A DNA stretch of 64,000 nucleotides, taken from assembly GCA_013396635.1 (NCBI GenBank), contig WBMW01000596.1:169421-233420 (forward strand). The letters are read 5' to 3'. Shown here in pieces: positions 25,280 through 38,415 of the stretch (positions are counted from its first letter, which is position 1; each line of letters opens with the position of its first letter). This DNA is from Penelope pileata (Eukaryota > Chordata > Aves > Galliformes > Cracidae). The notes below the pieces were generated by a model that was not told the DNA's origin, searched no databases, and saw only the letters and a list, made by a program, of their open reading frames with translations. The position numbers and the translations under genes are program-made.

Positions 25280-28200
25280 TAGCAGGAACAAGGCAGAAAA
25301 GTGCACAGGGCCTGGATGTTTCACCTTGCACAAAAGAATAGTGCAGATACAAGTGTGTAAGAGTGTTAAAATCCTGCACAAACCTCATACTCTTCTGTTT
25401 CTCCAAGCACAAAGTTTGTCCTGGATGGAGACCAGCTAGGCCACAAACCTACTTAATTCTGCTTGATGAAGGAAGTTGTACTGGTAGTAATTGATGTTAA
25501 TTTCATAATGTGTCCTGTCAAAAAATTCTTTCCTGGGGAAAACACATTCAGTGTGGTGTTTAGAGGGGAGCCGTAAACACATTCTTGGTTTGAGAGAGGA
25601 CAGAAGTCACATGGTGTTTCACAGTTTGAAGAATATTTTTCTTAGTTTGACAGAACAACATCTATTAATGCAAGAACTGAATGAAGAACAGGACCCCAGA
25701 TATTCCCCATACTTAATAGACTCCTGTTATTCTTCAGATGTTATATATTTATGTACTACATTTCTGATCAGATTCTTGCCTCCAGCTACTTTACCCTGAC
25801 ACATCAATATGTCCCACAAGTTTTACAAGCCTACTTCTCTTCCAGCTCATCGTCCTGGCGCTCTTTTTTCATTCATGGGCTGGGAATTTTATTAACCAAT
25901 CCATTTCTCCTGAAACCCTCACTCACAACTCAGGTTCATTGCTGCAATGTTTCAAGGCTTTGCACTGTGGAAATGCAGGCTCAACAGGCAGATATCAGAT
26001 CATCACTCATATGTAAAAACATTCAAGTACATGGAATTTCAAGAGTTTAAGGTGACTGCAATACTTACGCAATCTGTCCTCATGTAGACAATTTGCTCAG
26101 TTATGGGAAACTCTGTCCAGATGTAATATACAAATGTGAGGCACTTACTCTTCATAGCTCATTGTTCAAATGGCAAATCTACTCTTAAATACAGCTTGAT
26201 CACTGAATTTGGCCTAATTGCACTCAGAGCTGGACCTGGGAGGAGGCAGAGATGTTTTCCTTCCTCAGACTCACCAGAGACATTTGAGTTTCTTGAAAAA
26301 TTGAAGAAGGTTACTTTTTTTCCTCCCAATCTGCACTGAATCATGAAGAGTTTTTTCTGACTGTTGCTACTGCAGCCACAACTTCTCCCATTTGCTCCCA
26401 CTTTCAATATACCCCTCAGCACTTCAATTTAAATTCTATAAACAGCCAAATGGTTTAAATCAAGACATGTATCTCAACAAAGGCACAGAGAAGCTAGCCA
26501 TGCACTTGTTGCATGTCTTTCCCACTAAGCCATACAAATTATTCTCCTGAACTTTTCTGTTCTGTGTCTCCCTGTCTCCACTTTGGTACAGCAGCTTATC
26601 TTTCGGGGCCTGATGTCTACACACATCCTTTAGGACACAGAGAGAAATGTACTATACCAAAGCAAAGCAGTTCCTCAAGGATGCACAGCTGTACAGGAGT
26701 GCAAGCAGAGCCACCCCTCTGAGGATCCTCTGCGCTTCCTCCTGACTGCTCAGAGAACTCCTCTAGGCCACACGTCTCACTCCCACCTGTGAAGCCTGGT
26801 GGCCCAGAGCATCTGGGAGAAAACAGAAAGGGCAGGCCACCTGTTTTGGCACTACTGTTGTCCTTGGCACCAAGGAACACCCTCTTTTCCCATTCCCAGT
26901 CACTTGTCCTGTTGAGCCACCAGCTTGGCCTGCCCTTGTGTCCCATATCTTGCCTCTGTGAGGGAATTATCTCCCAGATCAAGGCCACCCTGTTTGTAAA
27001 CTTCCCTGGGAGCTATGAAAGTAACCCAAATTACAAATGCTCTATTAAGTATTACTTCAGTCTGATGAACATCAATACTGCAACACTGGGTATAATTTAA
27101 AAGCATGACAACTCTTGGTTTCATTTCGTACACTTAAGTCAAGTCTTCTTTTGCTAGTGTAAGTCTACCTAAAAGTACAGTTACGCTGGCAAGGAATATA
27201 GCCCATCAATCTTATATTGCACGTAAGTCAAGTACTTGAAATGAGCATGAAACCTGCTAGTTAAAAGGGAAATTCATTCTTTTTTATGTATTTTCAAGGT
27301 TACTCTACCCCGTCATCCACACAGAATTTGTACAGTTCCCTTCTCATGTGCCAGTGTACAGAGAAGAAGCAAATAGGAACTTATTCTAAAGTATTGCAGC
27401 ACAGATGCTTTCCTAATTAATCTGTAGAAATTGCGCCATGAAAACTTAAAGTTTGAGTTTGTTAACATTGCTGCACCGTAAAAATATAAAAGCTCCCTTC
27501 CAATATGCTGCTCTTTTAGAATTATTGAGCACCACATCCTATGTAGCTTCCTGTGCAGCACCTCTGTAGGAAGTCCCATAGAAGTCTGTCACAAAAACAC
27601 CATTAATTTTCACACAATTAACATAAATAAGTTACTGTAGATTACAGATTTGGTAATTGAGCCTGTAAGACGTTCTGAATGTATTTTTAGAGAGAAATAC
27701 TGATATATTTGAGTACTCCGGCATCTGTGGTGACACTTTATCAAAAATGAAAGAGACCCTACCAATTCCAAATTTGTTACTCCATATGAATGAAAACAGT
27801 GATTAATTAAATTACTTTTGACAATTTCATTACCTTTCTAATAATGCTTGAGTGCTACTCAAAGTCTTGAATGGAGCAGGTACACAATTGAAAACAGAGA
27901 CTCATAAGCAAATTAATTACTTGAAGTTGCAGTTCTTAGGACCGTGGCATCTATTTTTTTATAAATAGTCAGGTATGAAAATCCATGACAAGATTTATGG
28001 ATTTCAAAAGTTGAGCAATTTTTACCAAAAACATGGTGGCATTCTTCCCATCATTTTTCTGCTGAGATGTTCTAGTTATCCAGTCAGAGAGCAGATGCAA
28101 TGTGATCATCACATGCCAGGAGTTACGAATAACAAGTAGCAGTTGTAGCATATAGTTTGTGAACCACCCTTCATGTAAAAATTGTTCATTCAGACTATCT

Positions 28201-28971
28201 GGTGAATGCTTTTGCATGATATATACACTCACAGATGTCAAGGATGATTCACTTTTTGACTTGTGAATAAAGAAACAAGACTAAATTAATCATGTTTCCA
28301 ACTCACTTAATAAAATTAAGCTCTGCCAAAGTATTTCCATTTGATTTATAAAGCTCTTAGGGTATCATTTCTGAAGACTATTACCCAAGACACTACCTCT
28401 TTCCTTCTGCTGCATCACAGAAGGAGATACTGTGTGGCTTTCTGGAACAAACTGACACTACAGCTCATCATTTTTAGGGAAAGCATTTGCGTTGACAGGG
28501 CCAGTAAAGCAGCACTCGTTTCCCAAGTTAGTCTGGCAGAGTTTGAGGCCTGTTTATTTAGCCTCATTTTTATCTTGGGACAGATAGTGAGAATTGATAT
28601 TAGTTTGTTCTGGAGTCTTTTTTTCTTTTTTCTTTTTTAGTCTGTGGAAATATTTAAAAATTATATATGCTAATCCTGTCCTTGGGAAATTTGACTCAAT
28701 GCCCTCAACAAACTAATAAAAACTAAAATGAATAGGAAAATATCAGAGACTTTGGTAATAACACAGAAACTTACATTTGTGCACCTTGATTATCAGCTCA
28801 TAGCAACATAATAAACTCATGCCTCAATTACAATAAAAGTTAATATCAAACAAAAGTACTGTGTAGGCTACTGAGTTTGCACAAATTGTTCTCACAGAAA
28901 TGACATTACTTGTCTTTCACGCTGCTTACAACAAACAAATTTTTATATGACTCAGAATCGTGATTCTTACA

Positions 28972-29046
28972 GCAGTAAATATTATGCTTAGTAAATATTA
29001 TACAATAGTAAATATAAATATTTACAGGAGTAAATATTATACAAAA
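28972..29046 (+). repeat. Local AGTAAATATTATACAA repeats
   Basis: Four imperfect copies of a 16-22 bp unit beginning AGTAAATAT follow one another, and one of them ends in the reverse-complementary ATATTTAC. This looks like a small decayed minisatellite. Confidence 0.75.
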
Positions 29047-29495
29047 CATATGCATTTGAAGGATTATGACTGAAGCATTTTATTTACAGCTGACAACATT
29101 CCTTATACTTCTATATTATTCTACAAAGTTTGTGATCTACACCTTTGAACAGCCCAATAAGGTAAAACAAAACAGAAGGGTAAAGGTTGATGAAAATATT
29201 ACTTTTCTAATGCTTTCTAAAACGCAAGATCAAGTATCAAAATGGCTGAGATGACAGATGACAATTAATTTAGACAGTTTGCGTTTGTTCTTCCTGAAAT
29301 ATCGCTCTGAGCCCTGCAAAGCACACCCAGATGACTGGTGTCTTCCTTCATACATCTACTTTGAGGTCAATACTGCTGGGAACAAATTATAAGAAACCTT
29401 GCCAAGAGCTTATTCCACAACAAACTGTCTGAAATAGCCTATAAATAAAATATATGTGAAGGGATTCTAACGTAGTAAAGATTGTTATATACTTG

Positions 29496-29511
29496 AAAAA
29501 AAAAAAAAAAA
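29496..29511 (+). repeat. Poly-A (16)
   Basis: A homopolymer in intron sequence. Confidence 0.95.
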
Positions 29512-30280
29512 CAGTAATGGAAAATCAGCTATATCTTACAGCTAAATTTGAGATGTTGGTACCAAAAACCTGGAGTGCCCACACATTTTCGTGGCCTTTA
29601 CTAAAAATGGCTGGCATGACTGCAGGTTGCTTTCACAGTTAAGAGCACTGTACTCAGGGTGAAAGGTCACCTCAGTTCCCCCAGCTAGCCCCCTGACAGC
29701 CCCATCCCGCTGGGGCCATCTGTAAAGGTCTGACAGGTCGCTCAGCCAAGATGGTGGGAGCAGCTGTGGCTTGGAGACTTTCAGAAATTTACAAGCTTTC
29801 AAACCATTAAACCATTAAGAATACTCAGTCAGCAGCAATAAACTATAAGGAAACTTCATATGCTGAAGTACAGTACCACATTTAGCGAAGTTGTGGCAAT
29901 ATCTTTTGAGTCTTCTTTCAGACTTCGTCCATTTAATAGCAAGTAGTTAATACAGTTATTAGAGAAATTGTCAAACTATTATGGAAATAATAATTTCTCT
30001 GCTTGTACCAGTATGAACACCACTACTGAAGTCAATGGATGTAGCCCTTAAGGCACAGCAAGTGTGGCCCTCCTAACTTCCAAATTGTATGCCGGCATGC
30101 ATTATTGAAATGCCTCAAAAACAAATTTGAGGGTGAAGGTTGCAGTACTAATCTAGCTGGAAAAACAAAAACAAAACCACAAATCACAAGCCATATGACT
30201 AAGTCCAAACAATTCATGCATTTAGAGACTGATGTTTACTTTTAGTTGGTTGGTTGTTGTCTTTCTTTTTTTTTACTTAC

Positions 30281-30430
30281 TGCTTTATACGTTCTCTTTT
30301 GTCCAGCATGTTTTCTGATTTGTTCTCCATTAGGCCCAGTTTCAACATGCATGGAATAGATGATGTCAAAGAAATCTTCTACCACAGCTACCCGCCGTAA
30401 AGACAGCTTCTCATCTACACCTACTCCATC
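30281..30430 (-). CDS. NOL4: NOL4 internal coding exon (first one visible in transcript order)
   Basis: Read on the minus strand, this exon gives 50 in-frame codons starting DGVGVDEKLSLRR and ending KHAGQKRTYKA. This matches the N-terminal part of vertebrate nucleolar protein 4 as I know it. The acceptor is a pyrimidine-rich tract ending ttttcag just above 30430. The donor is a strong GTAAGT at 30280-30275. Length is 150 nt with phase 0 at both ends, so the exon could be skipped without a frameshift. The segment VVEDFFDIIYSMHVE is part of the conserved NOL4/NOL4L N-terminal region. NOL4 is a nuclear/nucleolar protein expressed mainly in brain and testis, with no established enzymatic activity. 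An in-frame ATG lies at 30352-30350 (codon 27). The preceding exon, which carries the annotated start in other vertebrates, was not found up to 64000. Confidence 0.95.
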
Positions 30431-30585
30431 CTGAAAAGAAAAAAAAAAGAAAGGAAAAAGTAAGGAAGAGAGGATGAACAGGTAAATGATGATAATCATG
30501 GGACACATTCTCCTCTTATAGCAGTGAGTTAAAGACCCTTCCATGGAGACCTGAAGGTCACCCACTCTGCAAATGACAGAATAGG

Positions 30586-30625
30586 AAAAAAAAAAAAAAN
30601 NNNNNNNNAAAAAAAAAAAAAAAAA
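30586..30625 (+). repeat. Poly-A tract with 9-N gap
   Basis: A-run interrupted by N at 30600-30608. The assembly could not resolve the homopolymer length. It lies only 155 bp upstream of the NOL4 exon acceptor. Confidence 0.97.
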
Positions 30626-31059
30626 GCTATAGGATCAGAAGGATCATACGGCACTCTTCTCTGCAATCAGCCCATTTTCCCAGGCCAGGGCATTTGGTCT
30701 CTCGACAGAAAGTGATCTTTCACTCCAGTATTTAAAAAATGAAACAAAGGGTACCCATGGTTGTTTCTCCAAATGCACAAACAACATTCAAAGGCAGAAG
30801 CAGTCCCAACCACACGTCACAGAAATTCATTATGTGGTTGTTAAAAAGAATTCAACAGCTTTTATCCTCTCGTTCCCCTCCCAGTAAATCTGTACCTAGC
30901 ATTTCATAAAGGTATTTAATAAAAGGTTTTAATTTGCAGGTGACAGAGCTGACTGTAATTATGAATACAAAGGAAGTTGTTACAAACAATTTACTGCCAG
31001 AAAATCTGCCTGAAAATATACTGCAGGAAGACATACCACAATATGAGGAAAATAAAGGG

Positions 31060-31079
31060 ATATATATATATATATATAT
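31060..31079 (+). repeat. (AT)10 microsatellite
   Basis: A perfect dinucleotide run. Confidence 0.95.
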
Positions 31080-31546
31080 TTTAACTCAGATGTCAGATTG
31101 GAATGAGTGATAGAAAAGTGAGGACACTACCATTTGGTTTCCAAAATTGATAGCACCATGGTAGCTGAAGACTTCTAAATAGAAAGAGTCCCCAGTGGCT
31201 CTGAAATTAATCAGTGCTGTTCAACTCGTGCCTTCTAAATAGGACCATCCATATGAGGGGCTTTTGTTTTACAGCCGTCTATGGATTCTGTTCTAATGAA
31301 GGGGCAGGAACTGGGACTCCTGTATTTCCAGGGCAGGCAGCTATCAAGCAGGATACATTTTGTAATACAAGTATGTGAGGAATAAAATGAGAATGGCCAA
31401 TTTACTTGTGATCCATCACAATCTTTAAATTTAGACCTCCAGAGGCTACAATGTCACCTAACCTTCATTGTGCATTTTAAACAAAAAATGCATTCAAAAT
31501 TTAAAACATTTGATAATACCATTACTGCTGCTGTAATTTATGCCAC

Positions 31547-31559
31547 AAAAAAAAAAAAA
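31547..31559 (+). repeat. Poly-A (13)
   Basis: A homopolymer in intron sequence. Confidence 0.9.
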
Positions 31560-32394
31560 GTTATTTATATTGACCCTTTCGCAACAAAACACATGCAATT
31601 CTCACTGCTGTGACCAAATAAAAACCAAAGACGAGAAATGAAAATACAATCAATAATTACATAAAATTTCCAGTTGCTACCCCTCTGTAATAACCTCCTG
31701 CTAATCCATTCCAGTAAGTTTCCTGGATGCAGACAAATACGATTTATTTTTCTCACCATTTTATTCCAGCCCACAAACTTTTATTTTTCACAAAGTTCAC
31801 AGAAAGAACCCAAATAATCCCAGTGGCTCCAAAGAAATCTCAGGGTGACACAGAGGGGCATTACTAGCAGTGGTAGAGAAAACATCAATGATTTGATAGC
31901 ATAACTTTCTAAATGTGCAAGACAGTAGCAGATGAGGAGGTGCTGGCTCTCTACAAGCTATACAAGTTTGTGCTGTTCTGTTCCACCACGCCCCTGCCTC
32001 CCCAGCCATCTTCAAAGAGGTTCCTGCCCAAAGCTGGCTACTTTCTGCCATGTCTGCAGCTGTCTATGTTCTCTGTCTCAGGAATTCCGGAACAGAGCAG
32101 AAGTCCCTCACATGCATGATGAGAGGACTGTCATAGTCCTGTGAGGGGGAAGAGTGGCAGATGTGACTGTGTTGAGGATGGAGGAAGGATGAGGAATTTA
32201 CAGTCTCCACCACAGGTTAAAGCCTCAGAGAGATCAGCTGGGAAAAGGTGCTCAGAGGAGGTACAGATCCAACTAACAGACCCTAACATGTCACTAATTA
32301 CCTGCTCAAAAATTTAGTGGCATCATGCCAGGTTCTGGTATCAGTAGCATTAAGAATTTTCTTAGTATTGCTCATCATTCCAACACATAAAGGG

Positions 32395-32690
32395 AGCTTA
32401 AGAACAGGAGGGAAATCAGCTTTTTACAAGGGCAGATAGTGATAGGACAAGTGGGAACGGTTTTAAACTGAACGGGGGGAGATTTAGATTAGATGTCAGG
32501 AGGAAATTCTTTACTCAGAGGGCGGTGAGGCCCTGGCACAGGCTGTCCAAAGAAGCTGTGGATGCCCCATCTCTGGAGATGTTCACGGCCGGGTTGGATG
32601 GGGCCCTGGGCAGCTTGATCCAGTGGGTGGCAAGGAGCTTTAAGGCCCCTTTCAACCCAAGCCATTTGATGATTCTGTAATCATTGCTGT
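32395..32690 (+). mobile_element. CR1 LINE 3' fragment
   Basis: Shows the CR1 3' region: 'gatttagattagatgtcagg', 'tgaggccctggcacaggctg', 'gatgccccatctctggagat', 'ttggatggggccctgggcag' and a closing 'gatgattctgtaat'. It is a fairly young-looking subfamily copy, 5'-truncated, antisense to NOL4. Confidence 0.9.
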
Positions 32691-33164
32691 GCATTATCTA
32701 AAAAAAATACTTTAGAGATGGGGCCAACACAAAGTCCAGATTTTTGCAGCTTTAATCTTCAGGAGAGTTCAGATGTCAGTTCTGCAGGGGGCCCATCCTC
32801 AATCATCGTTTTCTCACCACCCAAACGGCTCGGTGGGATCCCTAATGATTTCAAATGCTCTTATTATGACGACAGTGTTATCTCATGCTGCTCTCAGAAC
32901 TCTCAGAAGTTTATAGTGTTGATTAACTGATAAAGGTTTTATCTGTTTATTACTAATGAGTTTTGTTTTAGGAAATTTCCTGCGGGGGAGCTCTCTTTTT
33001 TAATTAAAGAAAAATGCATTACAACAATATTAATTTAAAACCTGAGATGCCACACGAGCAGAGCTGACATGTACAAACATTAAGAACACGTTCAAAGAAG
33101 AGCCTCAAAACAGAAACTCCTGTTGCTGCTATTGGTGGCCATACCATGCAGTGCTGTTTTTGGC

Positions 33165-33332
33165 AGTCCCCTGTCCCCTCCCTGGACACTGAGACCAACG
33201 GAGGTGTTCAAAGTACTGGATGTGGAACTGAGGGACATGGTTTAGTGGGAACTCTTGGCGGTAGGTGGATGGTTGGGTTGGATGATCTTGGAGGTCTTTT
33301 CCAACCTTGATGATTCCATGATTCATCATAAA
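33165..33332 (+). mobile_element. CR1 LINE 3' fragment
   Basis: 'gaactgagggacatggttta', then 'gttgggttggatgatcttgg', 'aggtcttttccaaccttgat' and 'gattccatgatt'. This is a CR1 3' end of a different subfamily from the copy at 32.4 kb. Same orientation, antisense to NOL4. Confidence 0.88.
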
Positions 33333-33839
33333 CATATCTGGTTGGACCTGGGCAATGAGTAGGTCAGGCTTCATTCCGCATGGTGCTGCATAAGGTGATA
33401 AGGCAGCCCTTGTTTCAGAAAGCCTGCAGTGTTTAAAAGGTGCTGAATTGCAGTGAGTAGGCTGTTAAGTACATCTGGCACAATGCAATGCTCTGCAGAG
33501 AGTAAGCCCTAACTGCAGAAGCAATACGCCAGATGAGTAACCTGAATGAGAATGAGATAGCTATTTACTAAGACTTTTGATATACCAGTGCTGACACTTC
33601 AGCAAGCAAAAAGCTGGGCAAACGATACAACCCCAAATCTCCATTTAAACCATAATGTCTCTGAAGTGGAAGCAGTTGTATCAGACTTTCCCATCACATG
33701 CCATTACACAACACTTTTATCCTGAAATTGCTATTTGATAAAGGCATTAACAAAGCAGCTCTTCTTTATAAGCTGGCTTTGGGTAAAATTTTCACAGTGC
33801 CTAAGGGGACATTTTTTTAGCCTCAACTAAGTCTAAAAA

Positions 33840-34150
33840 GAGACGAATGAGGGAATACATGATAATTCTATTCAGATGCCTGAAAGGCTATGAAATGTCC
33901 ACAAGGGACAGGACAAGTAATAGGCTTAAACCACAGCAAGGGAGATTTACATTATACATTAGGAAAAACTTGCTGTTGATGGGGATAGTCAAGTACAGTA
34001 ATAGTTTGCCTGGGGAGGTTGTGGGATCTCTGTCACAGGAGGATTTTGAGACCAGGTTAGAAAAGCATCTGTCAGGAATAGCTTGAATAAATCCTCTCTT
34101 GGGTAGACCAGATACTAATTGACTCTCTTCTTGATAACTCCATGACTGAG
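33840..34150 (+). mobile_element. Old CR1 LINE fragment with ORF2 C-terminal remnant
   Basis: Translated residues near the middle (IRKNLLL, SLPGEVVGS, DFETRLEKHL) follow the C-terminal part of CR1 ORF2. At the nucleotide level 'aggaaaaacttgctg' and 'cctggggaggttgtgggatc' fit the same region. The 3' part ('gggtagaccagatactaatt') is strongly diverged. This is the oldest of three CR1 relics within 1.8 kb. Confidence 0.75.
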
Positions 34151-37100
34151 AAGCTCAAAGATCATTTTCAAAGTGACTTGGGTACTAACAGCTCCAGGAG
34201 AGGAAGAAGGATATTTATAAGTCACTGAGGTATTTTTAGGCATTTTTTTCATCATGGCAAGAGTCCAAGTCCCGCTTTCAGAACTGACTTAGGGATAGAA
34301 TCTTCACTGAATATTTCTCTTCAAAAATTGGACTTTTAGATTCTTAAATGTTTTAGGCTGACTGTCATCCCATTTGTTTCAGCCATCACAGAAGTATGTT
34401 CCTATTCTAAATTAGTTGCCTCAGATTCCTCTCTGGTCAACACTGTGACAAGCACTACAAAACACAACTCATCCTTCTAGGAACTGGAATGGTTTCAATC
34501 TCTACCAGTGCAGTTACTTAATTTTACCCTTTGCATTGCAGATTTCCCATTTATTCTTGGTTTTATGTTTATTCAGTGATCTTCCCTTGTGCTTAGGACG
34601 CAAATAAATAGAGGTTTCTTTCCATTTTCAGCCCTACAAACTGCATTTGCACTATGAGATTAAATTTGTTCAACTTGTTTTAGATAGCTACACAAAGAAT
34701 ACATTTCTGGACAGAACTGGTTTTACTGACAGTTATGCACATCTCAGAAACTGCAAAAAATTCTTTTGAACAACAGTGCTTGAGCAGAGAGTCAATCTCC
34801 TTTATTGAGGTGGAACCTGCAGGGCTAGCAAGAGTAAAACGTTTGCTGCTGATGCAAATAGATAAAACTCCTAGCAAAGAGAGCAAAAAAATCTATTAAA
34901 TAGGAAGCGGTCATTTTAGCAGTTACTTTGCAGGGGAGAAAAAATTAACACAAGCCTTTAAAATTAAAGCTACCCAAACAAAAATGCTTGATGTTTCTTC
35001 CTTGGGAATACCTGCAACATCTCGTGTTGAAGTTTCTTGGAGGAAATAGGTCTCATAAAACATCCTCTTGCTTTCTGAATGAATATTACTATCAGCACCT
35101 TTACAATGTTTGAAAAATGTTCCTTTAAAAACATGATAGAAGGAAATAGCAAGTAAAAGAAAAGGCTTAGCTATATATAAAAGCGCTCAGGTCTATAAAA
35201 ACCTCTGTTGTAAAAACATCAAAGCCAGAAGCATCTACAAAGCATTGAGGGTAGATGGAAATAACAATCAACCTAAATATTTCGTCACATTATGTAAATC
35301 ACGTACAAATATAAGACTGCTTTGAATGCTGCAATATTTCTGTAACATTTTTCTGGTACATACCAGCTTAGATTGCAGAGGACACAAAGCACATTCATGC
35401 CATCCTACCTCAGCTGACTACTACGCTGTTTTGCTGCCTTTCACATTTTCACTGGACAGAAAGCAAAGTCTTTCGCTGACTGAAACACAGTACCCTGAAT
35501 GCACTATATAACCTTACAAGAAGTTTTGCATGCAACCCAGCCACCTCATTGACTTGTACATAATGAACTCCTGACATGATTGTGTGCATTCTTTTTGGAC
35601 AGAACACCTGAAAAAATTGTATTTTAAGTGTTAGGAAGAACCAGTAGCTTATGGGTAACATAATCCTTATATACCTCTCTGCTGAACTAAGTTAAAATAA
35701 ATCATCTGACTGAAAACCTCGTTATTTTTTACTGCCTTTATCTGCTTGTTCAGTAACTGTAAAAATATGAATATTTAAGAAGAGTGATGACCATTTAAGA
35801 ACGTCTCTTGCTCCTGCAGAAATGAACAAATCTACTTTCATCGGCAGACTGATTTGAATTCTCAGGTTATTAGGATATTCACTTGAATATCTAACTCTCT
35901 ACTGTCAGCATCATGCAAATCTACAACAGATCAAAAACTATTAGTACTTGACAGATATTACAAGTGGCATAAAAATAAATAAATTGATCATTTCTATCCA
36001 ATTCCTAATGGAAGTTGTCTATAAGAGCAAAAGGGACATTCAGTATTTGAAATTTACGATTTCGGCTACCCATTGTATGATCCACCTGAACAGCTAATCT
36101 CATCTTCTACCAGCAGATGGAGACAGGAAAAATCAAAGGTACACTAAAGCAACATACACCATTTCTACCAGATAAATCCTCTCTCTGGAACTTTTAGAGC
36201 AATAAAACCTACAAAGAACAAACCAATAAGCTTGGCAGTTTTAAGCTTGACATTAACAAGTCAAACTTAATTATGGAAATAAATTTTGAAAAAAGAAAGA
36301 ATTAACTTAAGTGGCAAATTAATATGCCATTTGAGATGAGAGACTAAAAATAAACACTGGATACAACGTTTAAGATTTGTGAAAGCTGTAGGTGAAAAAA
36401 AGTCCTTGGACTGTCCTGATGGAGGAGTTTCAGAGACCCAATAAACAGTGACAGATACCAAACGAACACTGAGCAGAGTCCCTTTTTCCTCTGTCTCTTG
36501 GATCAGTACAGACGATGGGAAAGCACCAAAGCAAGATCTGCCAACAAGCCATAACACAGTGAGTGCTGAGTGCCAAACGCATCTAAGAGATCCCACCTAA
36601 AAGGACTGTCCTACTGAGTAATTTCAGGTGAGGTCATCCTCTGGTGTGAATCATTAGCTCTATTAAATCAAGCTCTAGCAATTACAGATAATGGGTTGTG
36701 AAGCTCAGCTTGCCGAACTGCAAAAGGAAGGTCTGTCACCTTTATTTCCTTAAAATGTAGTAGCGCACTCCTGGGAATGATTTCATGACAGATGAGGTAC
36801 CTTCAGAGGTATCTTCAGAAACCTCTTTGGTCTTCTGACACGAAGAGCATAATAACCCAGCCAATGTCTCTGAGATGAATATTTAAAGCTCTTTCCATTT
36901 TGGAGATGGGCAGAAACTTTTCTTTCTCATCTGTCTTAGGAGAATGATGGATGGATGCGCAGACCTATCATCCTGCGGGCTAGTGCAGAAGAGCTTAGAA
37001 ATAAAACATGAGGCCTGCCTACTGACTCTTCTATCTCCTGTTAAAATAAGCGCAGATATGGGAAGTAAGAGGCAATTTCATACAGATGCCTCAAGATCAA

Positions 37101-38380
37101 TGCATACTGAACCTGCAGGAAGGACAGAGAAGACCCCAGTGAGAAGTAGGGAGCAGGCAGAGCCCTGACTGCAGGTTACGCTCCATAGTCAAGAGCTACT
37201 TCTTAACTAAGGTCTGAATGCTGTTTTCCCTCAGCACACTGATGCTTGCTTTCTGTATTTTTATTTTTCTTTTTATTTCTTCTTAGACTTTTAAACATGC
37301 ACACAACCATTCTGAATAAAAATGGTCCACAAGACAGGCCACGTTTTGCTAAGTCTGTTGATCCAGGCTAACCAAACACCACGAGTGATATCCAGGGGAG
37401 TGAGCAGGGCAGCACAAGAGGAGCAGATCTGCAGAGCGAAGCAGGTGATAGCAAGGAGCTGGACGTATTTCAGGCTGGCTCTAGTCTGGTCCCCAGCACT
37501 GGGCACCCACTTCTGGCTGCAACCCACTAGGTGCACACATGGAATACATGTCAGTTTTCACAGCAAGTGAATGTGGTCAAGAGCTTTATTTCAAGCACAC
37601 ATTCCTCTTCCAAACTAAAACTCCAGTGCCAATGCAGCCACAGCTTCTTTATTACAACGCGCTGTTTTCACACGTGCACACCGTGATGAACGCTGGACAA
37701 ACTGATGAGGAAGATGCTACGTATCTAGCATCAGAGACACACACTGCTTGGGCATGATGAGGAGAGCAGGAGGAAGGAAGATGCTGAACAAACACGTGTT
37801 CTGACACAGAAGCCGTGTTTGCCACATTACTCCCTCTATCTGCATCCACTCCAGCAAATTCCTGCCTGCTTAGCCTGCTGAAATGACAGGTGATGCTTTC
37901 ATCATTAGATGCACAGTCCTATCACAGCTGTGCTCGTTTGCACTTCTTTTATGTGTTTTTATTTTTGTTTTTTGACAGAGAAAGCAAATGAATGCTGTAT
38001 TCTGTCTACAAAACTATCTGCAGTTGGTATGTTTTATATAGGAACAATAAACCCAGGCATTAAGTGCATCATATTTAGTGAAAATCATTGGAAAATTCTG
38101 TTTAAACCAAAGCTAGAACCGGACAGAAAGAAAGGAAGAGCATATACAGCACCTCCAAGAATACTACAGTTTGCACTTCTGATCAATTTCTAACACCAAG
38201 AAAACAAATTAATTCAGCAAATTACAATTTTTTGTGATTAATTTGAATTAGACTGTAATTTGTCAAGGTTATTCATTTTTTTAAAAAGCATCTAGAAAAT
38301 AATTCCTGATCTTAGACTGTTTTGAAATAGTTTGTCCAGAAGTCTTTATTTAATACATAGAAGTGACAACAATTTCCTCC

Positions 38381-38415
38381 TTTTTTCGTTTCGTTTTTTT
38401 TGTTTCGTTTTGTTT
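38381..38415 (+). repeat. T-rich (GTTTC/GTTTT)n tract
   Basis: Imperfect pentamer units of T with G/C interruptions. Confidence 0.85.

Larger units (their letters stand above)
20505..30280 (-). other. NOL4: NOL4 intron, 9,776 bp
   Basis: Bounded by donor GTAAGT at 30280 and acceptor atttcag just above 20504, joining phase 0 to phase 0. It holds CR1 tails at about 20.9 and 21.3 kb, a degraded CR1 body at 21.4-21.76 kb, a 36-bp AT palindrome, a mariner-like fragment near 23.8 kb and poly-A runs. The rest shows no recognisable gene. Confidence 0.88.

Noticed and set aside
25257..25439. Poly-A tract as the tail of a processed pseudogene or SINE
   Set aside because: No upstream gene-like or SINE-like sequence and no target-site duplication could be recognised.
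30242..30565. 107-codon minus-strand frame as a single-exon gene
   Set aside because: It is the NOL4 exon read through into both flanking introns. The splice borders at 30430 and 30281 delimit the real coding part.
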